Source: Paenibacillus dendrobii (lineage in GTDB: Bacteria > Bacillota > Bacilli > Paenibacillales > Paenibacillaceae). From it: DNA of 64,000 bases. Positions 23,459 through 32,374 of this stretch are shown one piece after another. Every line of letters begins with the position of its first letter. Within the stretch, counting starts at the first letter, position 1. A program made the translations under genes and the position numbers. The stretch lies in the NCBI RefSeq assembly GCF_009807035.1, contig NZ_WUBI01000001.1, positions 620,001 through 684,000 of the forward strand. The letters run 5' to 3'. The notes under the pieces are model-generated. The model was not told the origin of the DNA. It ran no database searches and saw only the letters and a program-made list of their open reading frames with translations.

Positions 23459-23529
23459 CTCTATAAAAAATAAGTCATTTTGCTTTGTTTTAACGATTAG
23501 TTATGCCTGCTAAGGTATAAGATGCAATA

Positions 23530-23566
23530 CAAAAGCCGAGATCAAAATGTTCTTCGGCTTTTGGGT
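23530..23566. terminator. Terminator between phosphotransferase and MFS genes
   Basis: CAAAAGCCGA / TTCGGCTTTTG stem with a 12-base loop, able to act on both strands. The rest of the 361-base gap shows nothing else. Confidence 0.8.
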
Positions 23567-23819
23567 TTATGAGCAATATTTATCTAGTAAGTTGTTTAAT
23601 TCAATAAAATTCTGACCCAATTACACCATTCAATACCTGATTTTGCATTTGTAATCACTTTATTAAGCAATATAAACATGCCGAACTTTGACAATTTTTG
23701 TGAGAGTGGCAATACAATTGTGGCTGAGTTTATAGAGACAGACAGAACTATAATTTGGTCGTAGTCACTCGCGGGGAAACAGGCTTGGAATATTTCCCTT
23801 CACTTTTTTTGCTTAACAA

Positions 23820-25034
23820 CTACAGAGAGTGTCCTGCTGATGGTTTGACTTTTGAATGAAGTCTTGTCGCCCATAGGATTAATAAGGAGAAAATCATAAT
23901 GACGATACACATCCAGTACACATGACGAAATCCGATGATCTGGGCAAGAATACCACCACCCATATTCCCCATAAGACGACCAATAATGGAGCCATTGTAA
24001 TAGAGGGTCGTGGACAGACCTGGTGAATGAGGCAACACATCCGTGAAATAGCTTAGTCCATTCCCCATCACAATAGCCACATATATCGCTTGCAGGAGCT
24101 GTGCCGCGATAAGCTGCCAGGAATGGGTCGATAGACTTAAGATGGTGTAATAAAAAAGACCCACAAAACAACCCATAATCAACAAGGTGTGATTTGATAT
24201 TTTCTTGCCGAGCGATCCTAATACAAGCATAATAGGGATTTCCAAACAAGCCGAGATACTGACGACCAATCCAACATCCATTGGTGTATCCTGAAGCTCA
24301 TGAACAATAAACAACGGCGTGTTGATAGTGTTCATCGCATGTACAGCAAACAGAAAGATAAAAGCGATAAACGGCAGCATGATTTTTTTGTTTTTCAGCG
24401 ATGAAGTGTGTGCGCTCTTTACCTTATCCTTATTTTGCTGGACCAATTTTCGTCTTTGTAAAAAAAAGAACACAAGAAATGCGATGGCAATATAGATAAA
24501 GGATGTGCCTAGAAAGAGAGCCTTGTATCCAAGTACACCCAAAATAGCTGTACCGATAAGTGGTCCAATTAGGAATCCCAAGGACACAAGTGAACGTAAT
24601 ATAGACATCGCAAACGTTCTATCATTGGTTTGGCTTGCTACTGCCGATTCCTGCGCATAGGCGTAGATTTGCGGCATCGCAGGTGCGCCTAATCCACTAA
24701 AAAAAGTAATGACAATCAATAGAATAATGAAATGATCAAACACCAAATAGGAAGCGTATCCCAACGCAGATGATAACATTGCCAAAATAATTAACCATTT
24801 TCGATCCAACCCGCTATCGGACCGTTTGGCAATAAGCGAGTTGACCAGTACTCCGCCTAACGAACTCACTGCCATAAAAACGCCAAAGGTTCCCATACTC
24901 ATTCCCAAAACTTCGGTGGCATACAGGGATAAATATGGCTGCGTAATAGAAATACCTATACCGACCAGCAGGATGCAAATGATGAATAAACGATATCCTT
25001 TTATCTCAAACAGATTTTTAATCCGTGAATACAA
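23820..25034 (-). CDS. Sugar efflux transporter (SET/MFS)
   Basis: 404 residues, 12 membrane helices. The N-terminal LFIICILLVGIGISITQPYL and LYATEVLGMS, with SDSGLDRKWLII as the loop 2-3 motif, are typical of the Set sugar-efflux group of MFS transporters. The start is a TTG with GGAGGTGA 5-7 bases upstream. Export of sugars or lactosides is the family role; the substrate here is unknown. Confidence 0.83.
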   Translation of the reverse strand: MYSRIKNLFEIKGYRLFIICILLVGIGISITQPYLSLYATEVLGMSMGTFGVFMAVSSLGGVLVNSLIAKRSDSGLDRKWLIILAMLSSALGYASYLVFDHFIILLIVITFFSGLGAPAMPQIYAYAQESAVASQTNDRTFAMSILRSLVSLGFLIGPLIGTAILGVLGYKALFLGTSFIYIAIAFLVFFFLQRRKLVQQNKDKVKSAHTSSLKNKKIMLPFIAFIFLFAVHAMNTINTPLFIVHELQDTPMDVGLVVSISACLEIPIMLVLGSLGKKISNHTLLIMGCFVGLFYYTILSLSTHSWQLIAAQLLQAIYVAIVMGNGLSYFTDVLPHSPGLSTTLYYNGSIIGRLMGNMGGGILAQIIGFRHVYWMCIVIMIFSLLILWATRLHSKVKPSAGHSL

Positions 25035-25052
25035 ATGCTCACCTCCAAGCTA

Positions 25053-25300
25053 CAGAACGCATTTTTCCAAATTAACGCTCCTGCATCGATGGCCCCTTCA
25101 TACATTTTTTCGACTACCGGTTTGAAATTCTCATCTGTAATGGATGCAGACCCCACCGTTAAATTGAATCGCATGTTGTAATGTCTTTATTCGTTCTTCA
25201 CGGCGAGCCGCCAGTACTAATTTTGCTCCTTTGGAGGCGAGTTCCTTCGCTGTAGCTTCTCCAATCCCACTAGAAGCACCGGTAATAATGACAACTATTA
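25053..25300 (-). pseudogene. SDR gene with internal deletion
   Basis: An N-terminal piece reads VVIITGASSGIGEATAKELA, the NAD-binding glycine motif. After about 45 residues a second piece in another frame, SITDENFKPVVEKMYEGAID, matches the C-terminal end of the same type of short-chain dehydrogenase. The ~130 central residues with the catalytic Ser-Tyr-Lys are gone. The 5' end overlaps the stop of the aldo/keto reductase gene. Confidence 0.7.
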
Positions 25301-26299
25301 GCTGAGCTCTTTTCGACGAGGTAATGAAAACCATAACTCATCAAGCCATTCCAGCTCTTGTGGAGTCAATTCACTTACGTCCGCTGCACGCAGACTTGCC
25401 TCCAACTGCTCTGGACGGCTCGCTCCGATGATGGCGGAGGTGATGCCAGGTTGTTGGGTAACCCAACGTACTGCTGTTGTGGTAGGGTCCAATTTATGCT
25501 CAAGGCACCAGGACACATATCTTTGAACTGCATCGAAATTGGCCTTTTGCCAGTATCGTTCCTGATACAACTTCCCTGCATTGTTCCCGAGTCCGAAGCG
25601 GGTCCCTTCTTCAATCCTTGCAGGATCACTGTAGCGTCCCGTTAACAAACCAGCCGCAAGTGGATTATAGCTGATCACTCCAACCCCTTCATCGAGAGCC
25701 ATTGGAATCAAGTCTTCCTCTATCATCCGAAACAACAAGTTGTAGCGTGGCTGGACACTCACCATTCGCGTGTAATTTTTTCTGTCCGCAATTCCGTTTG
25801 CTTTCGCCACTTGCCAGGAACGCCAATTGGATACCCCCAAGTAACGAACTTTACCTTGTTCCACAAGCTGATCAAATGCACGCAGCGTTTCATCCAAAGG
25901 TGTACTTGGGTCGAATTGATGAGCTTGATAAAGGTCGATATAGTTCGTTTTTAGGCGACGAAGACTGTCCTCCACGGCCGTTATGATGTGCTTTCTGCTT
26001 AAACCCTTGTCATTAGCGCCAGGTCCCATTGCTCCAAAACACTTTGTAGCCAGAATAACCTTGTCCCGTTTACCCTTCATCCATTCCCCAATGATCGATT
26101 CGGTAGCTCCTGCGATTGCATATGATGCCCTACCAATGGGATATACATCGGCTGTGTCGATGAAGTTCACCCCTGCATCAAAAGCCTGGTCAAGAATATG
26201 GAATGAAGTATTTTGATCTGCCTGATTTCCAAAAGTCATTGTACCCAAGCATAGATTCGTTACCTTTAATCCCGTAGTTCCTAGAGAACGATTTTCCAT
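25298..26299 (-). CDS. Aldo/keto reductase
   Basis: 333 residues: N-terminal MENRSLGTTGLKVTNLCLGTMTFG, catalytic Asp/Tyr in FIDTADVYPIG, Lys in VILATKCFG and His in YQAHQFD, then GVSNWRSWQVAKA and C-terminal SAIIGASRPEQLE for NADP binding. GAGAGGAG precedes the ATG at 26299; the longer frame is not conserved in style. It is divergent from an AraC regulator, the same arrangement as yqhC/yqhD in enteric bacteria, so it may respond to reactive aldehydes. Confidence 0.9.
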   Translation of the reverse strand: MENRSLGTTGLKVTNLCLGTMTFGNQADQNTSFHILDQAFDAGVNFIDTADVYPIGRASYAIAGATESIIGEWMKGKRDKVILATKCFGAMGPGANDKGLSRKHIITAVEDSLRRLKTNYIDLYQAHQFDPSTPLDETLRAFDQLVEQGKVRYLGVSNWRSWQVAKANGIADRKNYTRMVSVQPRYNLLFRMIEEDLIPMALDEGVGVISYNPLAAGLLTGRYSDPARIEEGTRFGLGNNAGKLYQERYWQKANFDAVQRYVSWCLEHKLDPTTTAVRWVTQQPGITSAIIGASRPEQLEASLRAADVSELTPQELEWLDELWFSLPRRKELS

Positions 26300-26487
26300 T
26301 CTGATTCTCCTCTCTAAAGAAAGTAAGACTGTTGTGGTGTCTATGTAATTCAATTATGCGCCAGATGTATTCGTAACCGATAACCAATTCATCGCAAAAG
26401 ATTGCCTAATCTTCTCATGACCATTTTTATATGACATCTTCATGGTTTATAATTGGGCTATTCCGTTGAAGGAGTAAGGAGGATATG

Positions 26488-27396
26488 ATGTCTAAACCCA
26501 TATATAAACAACAGGAAGAGCTTGCCCGTGTTATTCAGCATTATTCAGAACATGAAGGTTTGAATGAGACTGCGATACCTTCCTTATTCTTTATTCGTCG
26601 CTCAACAGTTACCGGCCCAAAGCATACTGTTTACAAACCGTCCTTGTGCATCATTGTTCAAGGTGCAAAAGATGTATGGCTGGCCGAAGAGCGTTTCAGA
26701 TACAGTCCGGCCGATTATCTTGTTTCCTCCTTGGACCTTCCGGTTACCTCGCAAGTGGTAGAGGCTTCCTCGGACGCTCCCTATTTGGCTCTGAATCTTG
26801 TATTTACGCCGGAGCAAGTGCTGGACGTGTTACGCGATTCCGAAATTCAAGGCCGGCAGAAGAAAAATGCCAAACGAGGCATATATGTCAGCCCGACGGA
26901 GTTAGCGATGCTGGATGCCGTAATTCGATTAGTCCGATTGCTGGATAAACCAAAGGATATCTCAATACTGGCACCTCTTTATATCAAGGAAATTCTCTAC
27001 AGGGTTCATGAAGGTGAGCATGGAGGCATGTTGGAGCAGATTGCACTTGAAGGAAGTGCTACGTACCGAATCAGAGATGTAATTGAGCGAATTGTGAGTA
27101 GTTATAATCAAACGTTTCGCATTGAGGAGCTTGCGGAGATTGGAAAAATGAGCGTGGCTTCACTTCATCGGCACTTCAAAGAGGTTACCGCCATGAGTCC
27201 TATTCAGTTCCAGAAACAATTAAGGCTGCAGGAAGCCCGGCGTCTGTTATTATCTGAATCGACGGATGCTGCTGATGTCGCTTTCCAGGTAGGCTATGAA
27301 AGTCCTTCGCAATTCAGTCGTGAATATTCTCGTATGTTCGGTTTTCCGCCTAGAGAAGATGTAAAGCGTCTACGGGCAATGACCCATTCAAATTAA
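26488..27396 (+). CDS. AraC family regulator
   Basis: 302 residues. An AraC_N-type sensing domain (residues ~20-180: HTVYKPSLCIIVQGAKDVWL, YLVSSLDLPVTSQV) is followed by two HTHs (FRIEELAEIGKMSVASLHRH and AADVAFQVGYESPSQFSREY). AAGGAGG is 5 bases before the second ATG, which I prefer over the one three bases earlier. It is divergent from the aldo/keto reductase and most likely activates it. Confidence 0.9.
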   Translation: MSKPIYKQQEELARVIQHYSEHEGLNETAIPSLFFIRRSTVTGPKHTVYKPSLCIIVQGAKDVWLAEERFRYSPADYLVSSLDLPVTSQVVEASSDAPYLALNLVFTPEQVLDVLRDSEIQGRQKKNAKRGIYVSPTELAMLDAVIRLVRLLDKPKDISILAPLYIKEILYRVHEGEHGGMLEQIALEGSATYRIRDVIERIVSSYNQTFRIEELAEIGKMSVASLHRHFKEVTAMSPIQFQKQLRLQEARRLLLSESTDAADVAFQVGYESPSQFSREYSRMFGFPPREDVKRLRAMTHSN

Positions 27397-27408
27397 ATTC
27401 AAATCCAT

Positions 27409-27441
27409 AACCCTTCAAGAACTGATCTTGGAGGGTTTTAA
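27409..27441 (+). terminator. Terminator of the AraC gene
   Basis: AACCCTTCAAGA / TCTTGGAGGGTT stem followed by TTT. Confidence 0.8.
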
Positions 27442-27651
27442 TTTAGCGTTATAGAGTACTTTCTCCAGGAAGCTGATCGTCTTTCTCCATTTACGCATGA
27501 CATCCGCGAGCGGCAGATCCAGCATTTTAACACTGCTGTCTTACCAAAATTTCGCTTAGAGCCGCAAGGTTTTACCACTTGATTTCCAGTTTATGACTTT
27601 GCTTAGTCTGTCCTTCTCCCTTTATAATGCCTCGTGAAGGAGATGATTTCG

Positions 27652-28305
27652 ATGATAACCAAAAAATGGGCAGTTACCTCGATCCTTGTCGCCCTCTTAG
27701 TCATTCAAAGCTTAGCATGGAAGGCTGATCATGCCGAAGCGGCTCCCGTCCTTAAATTAGGGAGCGAGGATCCCAAAGTTTCTGATTTACAGTACCGGAT
27801 GCAAGTGATTGGTCTCTATGCCGGCACGCTTGACGGAAAGTACGGCACCGGCACGGAGGCAAGTGTCAAACAGTTCCAGAAGGAGCACGGCACGGTGGTA
27901 GATGGTACGGTCGGTCCCGCCACATGGAGGAAGCTCCGAATGTACACCTTAAGCAAAAATGATATGGAGATTATGGCTAAAATCATCTACAGCGAAGCCC
28001 GCGGCGAGTCCTATAAAGGACAGGTAGCCGTCGGTGCCGTCGTCATGAACCGGATCCAGTCGGACGAGTTCCCGGACACGATTCAAGGCGTCGTCTTTCA
28101 GAAAAACGCATTCACTGCCGTCAGCGACGGCCAGTTCGGCATGAAGCCGAACCGGACTGCCTACCGTGCCGCCATCGATGCCGTGCGTGGATGGGACCCG
28201 ACCCATAACTCTCTCTACTACTATAATCCGAAAACGGCAACGAATAAGTGGATTTGGACACGCGCCCGTACCGTAAATATCGGACGTCATGTATTTGCCA
28301 TTTGA
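27652..28305 (+). CDS. sleB: Cell wall hydrolase, SleB family
   Basis: 217 residues: signal peptide (about 1-30, ending AEA), a peptidoglycan-binding domain (LKLGSEDPKVSDLQYRMQVI ... FQKEHGTVVDGTVGPATW), then the SleB/CwlJ hydrolase domain (MAKIIYSEARGESYKGQVAV with catalytic Glu, and FTAVSDGQF). SleB is a lytic transglycosylase that degrades spore cortex on germination. The ATG at 27652 follows AAGGAG by 9 bases. No ypeB follows, so this may be a paralogue rather than the main germination enzyme. Confidence 0.85.
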   Translation: MITKKWAVTSILVALLVIQSLAWKADHAEAAPVLKLGSEDPKVSDLQYRMQVIGLYAGTLDGKYGTGTEASVKQFQKEHGTVVDGTVGPATWRKLRMYTLSKNDMEIMAKIIYSEARGESYKGQVAVGAVVMNRIQSDEFPDTIQGVVFQKNAFTAVSDGQFGMKPNRTAYRAAIDAVRGWDPTHNSLYYYNPKTATNKWIWTRARTVNIGRHVFAI

Positions 28306-28327
28306 TTACAACGTGCATAGGAACTGA

Positions 28328-28611
28328 CGCGTGTGAGCATCCCGGGAAGCGCGGCTTATGGGCTAATGCATCGATAAAAAGGGATCAGTCGAGGTACTTA
28401 CCCGTATTTGGCCAAGGAGGAGCTGGTCCAAGGATCATGCCCCTGCGCCTTTTCATCGCAGTCATGGTGCGCGACAACGCCGAGCATGACGACGCTTTGG
28501 TGCGCCGGACTCCCGGATGACGTCGGGTCGATGATTGCTTTCCTCCTCTCCGAAGACAAGCGCTGGATAAACGCACATCGGATCAAGTCTTCGGGAGACA
28601 TGTTGATTTGA
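28328..28611 (+). pseudogene. SDR C-terminal remnant
   Basis: The plus strand shows SIPGSAAYGLMH, then in changing frames YLAKEEL, and finally PDDVGSMIAFLLSEDKRWIN followed by AHRIKSSGDMLI and a stop. These are the active-site helix, the helix after it and the C-terminus of a short-chain dehydrogenase. There is no start and there are several frameshifts. It fills the gap between sleB and the next terminator. Confidence 0.7.
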
Positions 28612-28627
28612 TGTCCCTGTCGTAGAC

Positions 28628-28669
28628 AAATAACTGCCCGTCCACATAGCCTGGACAGGCAGTTATTTT
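28628..28669. terminator. Bidirectional terminator
   Basis: AAATAACTGCCCGTCCA / TGGACAGGCAGTTATTT, a 17-bp stem with one mismatch. It closes the sugar operon on the minus strand. Confidence 0.88.
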
Positions 28670-28684
28670 CATATATAAAGCAAT

Positions 28685-29779
28685 TTACAACATGATTGCA
28701 TTGCCGGTTTCCGATGATTTGTATATGGCCTCGAGGATTTGCGTCACCACAAGCGCCTGCTCCGGCTTGACCAGCGGCTCCTTATCTTCCAAAATGGCAT
28801 CGATCCACTGCTTCGCCTCCAGCTCACCGGCATTCAGCGATTCCCCTTCGTAGAAGGCGATGCCTCCAGAGGCAGAAGTGCTCGTTTCGACCAGCTGCCC
28901 ATACCGCGTATGGTTAAACGTCACCGTGCCTTTGTTATCCCAGGCGTCGCCGAACATTTCGGCCCCGCCTTCGGTACCGCACAGGGTAACCTGCGCTTCT
29001 TTCGTATTGATCATATTCAGTGCCCACGAGGCTTCCAGCGTAATCGTCGCTCCATTTTCCATCTTAATGAAGCCGAAGGCCGAATCCTCCACCCTGAACT
29101 CTTCCGGATTCCACGGGCCGAACATGTTGCCGTCCATCTTATCCTTCAGCTTATGGAACGCGGACCCGACGACGAGCTTCGGCTTGTAATTGTTCATCGT
29201 CCACAAAGCCAGATCCAAGGCATGCGTGCCGATGTCGATCAGCGGGCCTCCGCCCTGCTTTTCGATATCCATAAACACGCCCCACGTCGGAACGCCGCGT
29301 CTGCGGATGGCGTGTGCCTTTGCAAAATAGACTTCGCCAAGATCCCCCTGCTCACATGCTGCGTACAGCGCTCTCGAATCCGAACGGAACCGGTTCTGGT
29401 AGCCGATCGTCAGCTTTTTGCCCGTGCGTTTCGCCGCATCCAGCATTTGCTGCGCCTCGACGGCGTTCATCGCCATCGGTTTTTCGCACATGACATGCTT
29501 GCCGGCTTCCAGCGCGGCAACCGTGATGACGGAATGCGAGCAGTTCGGGGTAAGCACATGCACCACATCGATCGATGGGTCCTTGAGTAGCTTCTCATAA
29601 TCCGTATATACCTTGGCATCTAGCGTTCCATACTCCTTGGCCGCAAGCTCCGCACGGTCCAGCTCGATGTCGCAGAATGCCGTCATTTCCGCCTTGTGCC
29701 GCTGTTTGGCCAGCGCGGGTAAATGCTTGCCATTGGCGATGCCACCGCATCCGATAATGCCAATTTTCAATGTACTCAT
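28685..29779 (-). CDS. Gfo/Idh/MocA family dehydrogenase
   Basis: 364 residues. Rossmann start LKIGIIGCGGIANGKHLPAL, the family's EKP motif in HVMCEKPMAMN and the active-site DIGTHALDLALW with its His and Asp. GGGAGGG precedes the ATG at 29779. These enzymes oxidise sugars or inositols with NAD(P). It is the last gene of a symporter-epimerase-dehydrogenase operon, so it probably works on the sugar imported by the GPH symporter. Confidence 0.9.
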   Translation of the reverse strand: MSTLKIGIIGCGGIANGKHLPALAKQRHKAEMTAFCDIELDRAELAAKEYGTLDAKVYTDYEKLLKDPSIDVVHVLTPNCSHSVITVAALEAGKHVMCEKPMAMNAVEAQQMLDAAKRTGKKLTIGYQNRFRSDSRALYAACEQGDLGEVYFAKAHAIRRRGVPTWGVFMDIEKQGGGPLIDIGTHALDLALWTMNNYKPKLVVGSAFHKLKDKMDGNMFGPWNPEEFRVEDSAFGFIKMENGATITLEASWALNMINTKEAQVTLCGTEGGAEMFGDAWDNKGTVTFNHTRYGQLVETSTSASGGIAFYEGESLNAGELEAKQWIDAILEDKEPLVKPEQALVVTQILEAIYKSSETGNAIML

Positions 29780-29819
29780 GTTGGTCCCTCCCGGTTGGTA
29801 GTATTTCTGAAGCTCTGCC

Positions 29820-30665
29820 TTACTGCGCCAGCAGTCTCTGGATGTTGTCGAAGCTTTCCTTGACGCTGGCAAGCTCGCCTTTCACAGTCTGATCCTGTTC
29901 CACGATGATGTATTGAACCGTTCCAAGCTCCTCTGCTTTTTCCAGAATCGACGGAATGTCCATGATGCCAGCACCGATCTCGGTGAAATCCTCCTGGTTT
30001 GCGGCCGAGAACACCACTTCATCGGTTAGATGCCCGGAAACCTTCTCCAGCAGATTCACAGGTTTGGCCGACGGAGCCAAGTCCTTCTGGTGAAGAAGTC
30101 CGATCCGGCTGCCGTACTTGTCCATGAAGGCGAGCGGATCCACGCCGCCGCGCAGCGCCCAGAACGTATCGAATTCCACCTGAACCAGCTCCGGATCGGT
30201 ATGCTCCAGCAGAATGTCCATAATCGTCTGGCCGCCAAACTCCTGAAACTCGTGAAAATGGTTATGGAAGTAGAACTGGATGCCGGCTTCTTTGGACTTG
30301 CGCCCGGACGCATCTAGCCATTTGGCCAATTCCACCGCATCCTCACGGCCTCGGAAAAAGGCGCATGGCATCACGATGCCTTTGCTTCCGATCTCGGCGT
30401 TATAGCGGATGACCGCATCCAGGTCCAGGTTCGGATGAAAAGCCACGTGGCTTGTAACCACCTGCAGGCCCAGCTTGTCCATCATGGCCTTCAGTTCCGC
30501 CGCCGTGTAATCAACTTCAAACGTGCCGTCTTCCCGGATGTTATGAAAAGCGAACTCGATGTTTGTATATCCGATATCCGCTATGCTTTGCAGCGTCCCG
30601 GCAAAATCTTTGGCCAGCGCTTCCCGTACCGAAAACAGCTGCAGACCGACTGGAATTTGAATCAT
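29820..30665 (-). CDS. Sugar phosphate isomerase/epimerase (TIM barrel)
   Basis: 281 residues of the xylose-isomerase-like/AP-endonuclease-2 fold. Metal-ligand and active-site regions are seen in FYFHNHFHEFQ, VQVEFDTFWALRGG and IGLLHQKDLA, with a final YIIVEQDQT. Similar proteins (IolE, IolI, IolH) act in inositol and sugar catabolism. It is the middle gene of the operon, 40 bases before the dehydrogenase start. RBS GAGGAG. Confidence 0.88.
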   Translation of the reverse strand: MIQIPVGLQLFSVREALAKDFAGTLQSIADIGYTNIEFAFHNIREDGTFEVDYTAAELKAMMDKLGLQVVTSHVAFHPNLDLDAVIRYNAEIGSKGIVMPCAFFRGREDAVELAKWLDASGRKSKEAGIQFYFHNHFHEFQEFGGQTIMDILLEHTDPELVQVEFDTFWALRGGVDPLAFMDKYGSRIGLLHQKDLAPSAKPVNLLEKVSGHLTDEVVFSAANQEDFTEIGAGIMDIPSILEKAEELGTVQYIIVEQDQTVKGELASVKESFDNIQRLLAQ

Positions 30666-30694
30666 GTGAAATCACTCCTCTTTAAAATTTAGGT

Positions 30695-32047
30695 TTAGAT
30701 CGACGATGCGCGCAGGTCCAAATCTTGAACAATCTGCTTATGCTCCTTGTCCAGCTTATACAACACCAGACAGCCGATTTGTAGAATGGTCAGGAATATC
30801 GGTCCTAAGTAGAACAGGATGCGGATCATATCGGTCGCCTGTGACGTAACCGCATCGGGTTTATATCCGGCGAAACCAAGCGCATAAGCGACAACGGAAC
30901 CGCCGACAGCAATGCCGAACTTGGTGGCGAAGCTGTAGGCGGAATACAGCATTCCTTCAGACCGGTGGCCGAACTTCCATTCGTGGTAATCCACCGTATC
31001 GGCAAGCATGGAGAAGTTGGCCGGACTGTTAATACCGATGCCGATGTTGGCGATAAAGAAAATGGCGAGATACAGGAAAGGCGGGCTGCTTTCCAGGAAA
31101 AACAGCACTCCGTACAGCAGCACGGCGCCAGTCAAGGCCACGATGCTCCCGTTCCGCTTTCCGAGTCTTCTGAGTATAACCGGGGCGAGAGCGCCTCCGG
31201 CAAAGTTGGCGACATTCGCGAGTGTTAAGTACAGCGGAATCATTTCAGGCTGGCCCAGGACGTATTGTACGAAATACACCAGGACTCCGAACACGACGCC
31301 GATCCGCAGAAACATGAACAGGGAGTTCAGGGCGATCATCACCCAAGGCTGATTGCCAAACATATGCTTGGCCGAAGTGAGCGTGTTAAACTCTTTGGTC
31401 TTCTCGGCGCTCTCCGTGAACCGTTCTTTGCACTTGAGAAACACCACATAAAACATCACGATAGCGATGATCGTGAAAATGCCCATCGTAACAGGGAACC
31501 CCAAGCGGTCGTTCCCGCCGCCGATCCATTTCACCAGCGGGTTGGTGAGCGCCGATACCGCGATGGCCCCCATGGCCATCCCCATGATCCGGAAGCTGCT
31601 GAGCTGGTTTTTCTCCTCCGGATCTTTGGTCATCATCGGCATCAGTGCACCGTAAGGAAGGTTGACGCCGGAGTACAGTATTCCAAGAATCAAGTAGGTC
31701 AAATAGGCATAAATCAGTTTCCCGCCTTCCGACCAATCCGGCGTAATGAACGTTAAGACGCTGAAGATGGCAAACGGGATCGTCAGAAAGAGAATGAAAG
31801 GCCGTGCTTTGCCAAACCGGCTGTTGGTCTTGTCGATCATGACCCCGATCACCGGGTCGATCACCGCGTCGAGAATTCTTGTAATCAGAAACAAGGTGCC
31901 GATGGCCGTGGCGGCCAGGCCATACACATTCGTGTAAAAATAGAGCAGATAGCTTGTCGTCATCCCCCAGACGAAATTGGACGCCAAGTCTCCAAAGCCA
32001 TAACTGATTTTTTCGCTTAAGGAAAGCTTTCCCGCCGTTTGAGCCAT
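30695..32047 (-). CDS. GPH family sugar:cation symporter
   Basis: 450 residues and 12 membrane helices. The N-terminal EKISYGFGDLASNFVWGMTT, DAVIDPVIGVMIDKT and RFGKARPF are signature segments of the glycoside-pentoside-hexuronide:cation symporter family (MelB, XynB-like). It is the first gene of the LacI-controlled operon and presumably brings in the glycoside or sugar that the two downstream enzymes process. Confidence 0.92.
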   Translation of the reverse strand: MAQTAGKLSLSEKISYGFGDLASNFVWGMTTSYLLYFYTNVYGLAATAIGTLFLITRILDAVIDPVIGVMIDKTNSRFGKARPFILFLTIPFAIFSVLTFITPDWSEGGKLIYAYLTYLILGILYSGVNLPYGALMPMMTKDPEEKNQLSSFRIMGMAMGAIAVSALTNPLVKWIGGGNDRLGFPVTMGIFTIIAIVMFYVVFLKCKERFTESAEKTKEFNTLTSAKHMFGNQPWVMIALNSLFMFLRIGVVFGVLVYFVQYVLGQPEMIPLYLTLANVANFAGGALAPVILRRLGKRNGSIVALTGAVLLYGVLFFLESSPPFLYLAIFFIANIGIGINSPANFSMLADTVDYHEWKFGHRSEGMLYSAYSFATKFGIAVGGSVVAYALGFAGYKPDAVTSQATDMIRILFYLGPIFLTILQIGCLVLYKLDKEHKQIVQDLDLRASSI

Positions 32048-32158
32048 GTCTCATCACCACTTTTTGTGTTTTACAATGCGGTTTCTCGGTTTCCTATCCT
32101 GATGAACATTCTTGATTCTCTTCCCTGTTTGAAGCCCGAAAATCTGCCTTCCTTCGGA

Positions 32159-32178
32159 AAATGTAATGCGTTACATTT
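32159..32178. promoter_or_regulatory. LacI-type operator O1
   Basis: AAATGTAATGCGTTACATTT has perfect 8-bp arms around TGCG. It lies 112 bases upstream of the symporter start and is a second, inverted copy of the site at 32259. Confidence 0.75.
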
Positions 32179-32236
32179 TTGAGGTATGAAAAATTAATGT
32201 TGGTTTTGTATGTTGGTTTTGCTAAATGGTACCCTT

Positions 32237-32250
32237 GATTCGCGCGAATC
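32237..32250. promoter_or_regulatory. Perfect palindrome GATTCGCGCGAATC
   Basis: A 14-bp perfect palindrome between the two LacI-type operators. It could be a further regulator site. Confidence 0.35.
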
Positions 32251-32258
32251 CGGTTTAG

Positions 32259-32278
32259 AAATGTAACGCATTACATTT
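32259..32278. promoter_or_regulatory. LacI-type operator O2
   Basis: AAATGTAACGCATTACATTT is the reverse complement of O1, exactly 100 bp away. Two spaced operators suit a LacI tetramer or two dimers forming a DNA loop. The 327-base gap around them also carries an ACGGCTTGCTT / AAGCG hairpin-like segment near 32297. Confidence 0.75.
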
Positions 32279-32374
32279 CAGCGATTAAAAAAAAACGGCT
32301 TGCTTGGTAACCGTTTCTTTAAGCGCTATTGTAAGCGATTTCTTTGAGGAGCGCAACCCCCATTTTTTCACCTG

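Noticed and set aside
28739..29590. 283-codon plus-strand frame opposite the Gfo/Idh gene
   Set aside because: Antisense of a gene with all family motifs. It has no RBS and is rich in Arg/His.
31386..32060. 224-codon minus-strand frame inside the GPH symporter gene
   Set aside because: Same strand, different frame; composition is His/Arg/Asp-rich and no membrane pattern, unlike the symporter frame.
32290..32345. Catabolite-repression (cre) site upstream of the sugar operon
   Set aside because: TGTAAGCGATTTC resembles half of the consensus but fails at the central pyrimidine and the second half.
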